DNA of 64,000 nt from Apus apus (lineage: Eukaryota; Chordata; Aves; Apodiformes; Apodidae), in assembly GCF_020740795.1 (NCBI RefSeq), contig NC_067284.1:103407440-103471439 (forward strand), given 5' to 3'. Positions 46,301 through 64,000 of this stretch are shown piece after piece; the first letter of the stretch is position 1, and each line of letters begins with the position of its first letter. Position numbers and translations under genes: made by a program. The notes below the pieces were generated by a model, which saw only the letters and a list, made by a program, of their open reading frames with translations, was not told the DNA's origin and ran no database searches.

Positions 46301-47820
46301 AGCACCCGTTGCCCCGGCACATGGGCAGACCACCGGGATGGCACTGGAAAAAGGGGGACACACACACACGCACAACCAGCACCGGGGACGCCACGTACGC
46401 AGAAAAGCACCAGTACGTTTGTGCGCGTCCAGGGTGGCCATCACCGTGTCACCAAGGGAGGGACAGAGAGAGAGAGAGAGAGAGAGAGCGCGTCCTTTTG
46501 TGGATTTTTTTTTACCCTTTTTTTTTTTTTGTGTTTTTCTTTAGGACAGAAAAAAAAAAAAAAAAAGGTTATTGCATGAGTGGGGCTGGGGGGGGGCTTG
46601 GGGGGGAGACGCTGCTTCCCGGCCCCCTCCCGCGCCGCTCCGCTCGGCAAGGCCCGGCACACGTAAGGCACCGTGGAAGCTGCCGTCCCGGCTCGCCCTG
46701 CCGTGGTCAGCACCATGTGAATCAGGTTGTACAGTAGTCACAGTACCGTGATACAGGTATCTCTGCAGCTCTGAGCTAGCACATATATATATATATAAAC
46801 TGTAAACAAGAGGTAACAGCGGTTTCTAGGAGTTGCTTTCTTCAAGGTTTCCCGTGTGGTAGGCACCCAAAAATACTGTAGAAAAGGTGGGTAGTGGGTG
46901 TGTTGTGGGGGGGTGGGCTTGGCTCCCCCGCCGGCGGCTCCGCTCCGGCTCACGGTGCTGGTGGAAAAAAAGAGCGAGGGCAGCAGGTCCCCCCCCTGCC
47001 AGCTCGGCACGGGGTTTGGGTGGATTTTTTGTTTTGTTGTATTTTTTTTCTTTTTCTTTTTTTTTGGTGTATTTTTTTTTTTTTTGTGATTTCTTCCCCA
47101 ACTTCCCTGGCTGGGATCGGCCGCTGCTGCCGGGTCCCCTCCTGCAGAAGGCGGGGGGGTGGGGTGGTGGGGGGCACAGGGCTCACCCACAACCCCAAGA
47201 AGCAGGAACCAAACCAACAGGAAAACCCAGCCAGGGGAGAGCAGGGGAATTAAAAAGGTTACACACACCTCCCCCCGCTTAAAAAAAAAGTAAAATAAAA
47301 TTAAAAATAGAAAAAATTAAAATTGCTTGTGTTTGGTTTTTTGTTTGTTTGTTTGTTTTCTTTCTTTTTTTGGTGTTTTTTTTCTTTTGTCATTTCGTGT
47401 TTTGTTTTGTTTTTGTGTGTGTGTGTGTGTTTGGGGTTTTTGTTGTTTTGTTTTCTTTTTGTTTAAATAGGCTAAAAGCTGCACATTGGGTTTTCAGGAG
47501 AGGACACCGAACCCTTGCGCTCGGGGAGACGTGTGCCGGGTTCCCGCCGGGCTGCCAAGTCCCGTCTCTCTTTGGGTGCTGACTCTGCTCTCATTCCAGC
47601 TCTCTTTGTTGGTTGTTTTTTTTTCCTTCTCTTCTTTTTTCTTTTTTTGTTTTCCTTTCCCTTCTCTCAGGCGTGGATGGGCTCTTTTTGTTTCCGACTC
47701 GCTCCCTCCGTGTGGCACCAGTTCCTTTGTCCCCCGTCCCTTTTTCTTTATTGTATGTTTTTTTTTTGTTGGTTTTTTTTTGTGGGTTTTTTGACGAAAT
47801 TTTTTTTTCTCTCTCTTTTT
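43365..47820 (-). other. DNMT3A: DNMT3A 3' UTR (probable, long)
   Basis: Extends from the DNMT3A stop codon to an AATAAA on the minus strand (43384-43389); ATTAAA forms also occur at 43577-43582 and near 44273. The last kilobase is AT-rich and looks UTR-like. The whole 4.4 kb carries many A-rich tracts in mRNA sense, a minisatellite at 44560-45005, AGCACC-type repeats at about 45530-46250, (GA)n at 46465-46488 and (TA)n at 46783-46797. No splice signals or other gene were recognised, but continuity of the UTR is inferred. Confidence 0.55.
44560..45005. repeat. GGCATCAGATCCAGCATTGGATCC minisatellite
   Basis: About 450 bp of 18- and 24-bp units (GATCTGGCATCAGATCC / GATCCAGCATCGGATC), dense in GATC. 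It lies inside the probable DNMT3A 3' UTR. Open frames through it on both strands are repeat artefacts. Confidence 0.92.
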
Positions 47821-62709
<14,889 letters not shown>

Positions 62710-64000
62710 CTGTGCAAAGCAGAGTGGGGTCATCATCTGGGGGGGGACTGTCAGCCAGGGAGGCTGCCCGGGGGCCCCCGGCCCTGTGGGGGGACAAGGG
62801 ACCCCTGAGCCCAGCAAGGGGCCTGGCCCCTGCTCCCGGGGGGATCATGGATGCTGGGACCTGAGCTGGCTGCACCCTGTGCCCTGGCTGGGGGGCCCAG
62901 GGAGCCCAGGGGATCTAGGGATTCTGGGAGATCTGGGGGTTTCAGAGGTCTGGAGAATTCAGGGGGTCTGGAAGGGTCCAGAGGGCTTGGGGGGCCTGGG
63001 AGGTCCAGTGGGTCTGGGGGATCCAGGGAGCCTGGAAGGTCTGGGGGGTGGCACAGGAGGTCTGGGGGGTCTTGGGAGTCTGGGGGCTCTAGGGCATTCA
63101 GGGTGTCTCAGGGAGTAGCCCCTGTGGGGGCTGGGGCAGTCAGGGCTCAGTCAGGACCCCAGTATCCCCTCTCCATCCTGGAGCCCCCTCCCCAGCCTGG
63201 TGTCCCCTTGTCACCCCAGTGTCCCCTCCCCATCCCAACCCTCACCCTGTTCTGCTGCAGCCACAGTGCCCCCCCAGCCCTCAGGCAGTGTCCCAGGTCC
63301 CCGCCTAGCTCCAGGTGACATTGGATGGTTCCTCACAGCTGGCACATGGGGACCAAGCCTGCCAAGGGGGTGGGCAGCTGCCCCCACCCCAGGAGCAGAG
63401 GCTCGAGCAGGAGAGAGTGGCTGAGAGCCCAGCTGGGAGTGCTGGGGACATTGGAGGACACCAGGGGACACTAAGGGTCATTGGGAACGCTGGGCTGTGC
63501 CTCCCTCAGCTCCAAGCCAGCCCCCTCGGCCCCTCCCCACAGGCTGCTCCAGCCCCTTCCCCGTTTCTGTGGCTTCTCCCCAGACCCTTCCCAGCCCGTC
63601 CCTGTCCCTTGCACTAGGCAGCCTGGTGCCACTCCTGGCACTCCCGGTGTCACCTCCTGTGCCAGTGACACCCGTGCTACCCCAGCCCAGATGTCCTTTG
63701 CCCTCCAGGACCTCTGGGACCCTTCCTAAGCCCCTTCCCGGCACTGTGCCTGGACCCTCTTGCTCTGCCCCTGGAGATTAGCCGTGATGGGATGAGCTGG
63801 GGGAGCTGGCGGGTCCGGGGGAGCTGGCGGGTCCAGGGAATCTGGGGGGTCCAGGGGGATCTGAGGGTCTTGGAGGACTTGGGGGGTCAAGGGGGCCTGC
63901 ATGGTCTGGGTGGTCCAGGGGCTCTGAGGGGTCCAGGGTGTCTAGCGGGCCTGGGGGAGTCCAGGGACTCTGGGGGGTCCAGTAGGTCCAGCGGGGGCAG
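62710..64000 (-). other. DNMT3A: DNMT3A intronic sequence to the window edge
   Basis: No further DNMT3A exon was recognised here. Two tracts of one minisatellite family, GGGGGGTCTGGGAGGTCCAG, lie at 62880-63110 and 63790-64000, both with units of about 10-20 bp. Confidence 0.6.

Overview
The window reads as avian nuclear DNA. It has several CR1 LINE fragments, small introns, very GC-rich sequence with many minisatellites, and vertebrate genes whose order resembles human 2p23.3. I infer a bird, possibly a GC-rich gene-dense chromosome region; the species cannot be named from the sequence. Five protein-coding genes were recognised by comparison with remembered human/vertebrate proteins, and exon boundaries were placed by hand from GT/AG signals. 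In every gene the exon lengths and phases close correctly, with one exception in MAPRE3.

All five protein genes are on the minus strand. From left to right: AGBL5 (1-6.4 kb, 3' part outside the window), TMEM214 (7.9-17.5 kb, complete), MAPRE3 (21.1-24.3 kb coding, promoter island near 28 kb), DPYSL5 (30.5-37.4 kb coding, promoter island near 40-41 kb) and DNMT3A (47.8-62.7 kb, N-terminal exons outside the right edge). CpG islands sit at 6.4-6.6, 17.3-18.3, 27.9-28.5, 39.95-41.3 and 57.0-58.1 kb. The last lies inside DNMT3A, just upstream of the exon holding the Met used by the short isoform DNMT3A2.

The most unusual region is 18.04-19.88 kb, between TMEM214 and MAPRE3. It is a near-perfect inverted repeat: two 708-bp arms with about 2 differences around a 425-bp spacer. 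Each arm carries a whole U1 snRNA gene, and the two genes point tail to tail. Each has an octamer plus SPH/Staf distal enhancer, a PSE-like stretch, the 164-nt RNA and a 3' box. The splice-donor pairing end, Sm site and last stem are intact. However, both copies share two changes in the U1-70K-binding loop and two in the U1A-binding loop relative to human U1, so these look like a variant U1 pair.

Functional themes: AGBL5 (tubulin deglutamylase), MAPRE3 (EB3, plus-end tracking) and DPYSL5 (CRMP5) all act on microtubules. RFX X-box-like motifs occur in the AGBL5 island and three times in the MAPRE3 island. The tight DNMT3A-DPYSL5-MAPRE3 order mirrors the DNMT3B-MAPRE1 neighbourhood of human chromosome 20 and probably preserves an old paralogous block. 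Most remaining sequence is introns filled with minisatellites, plus eight CR1 fragments (seven on the minus strand). I saw no tRNA, rRNA, CRISPR array or virus-like element.
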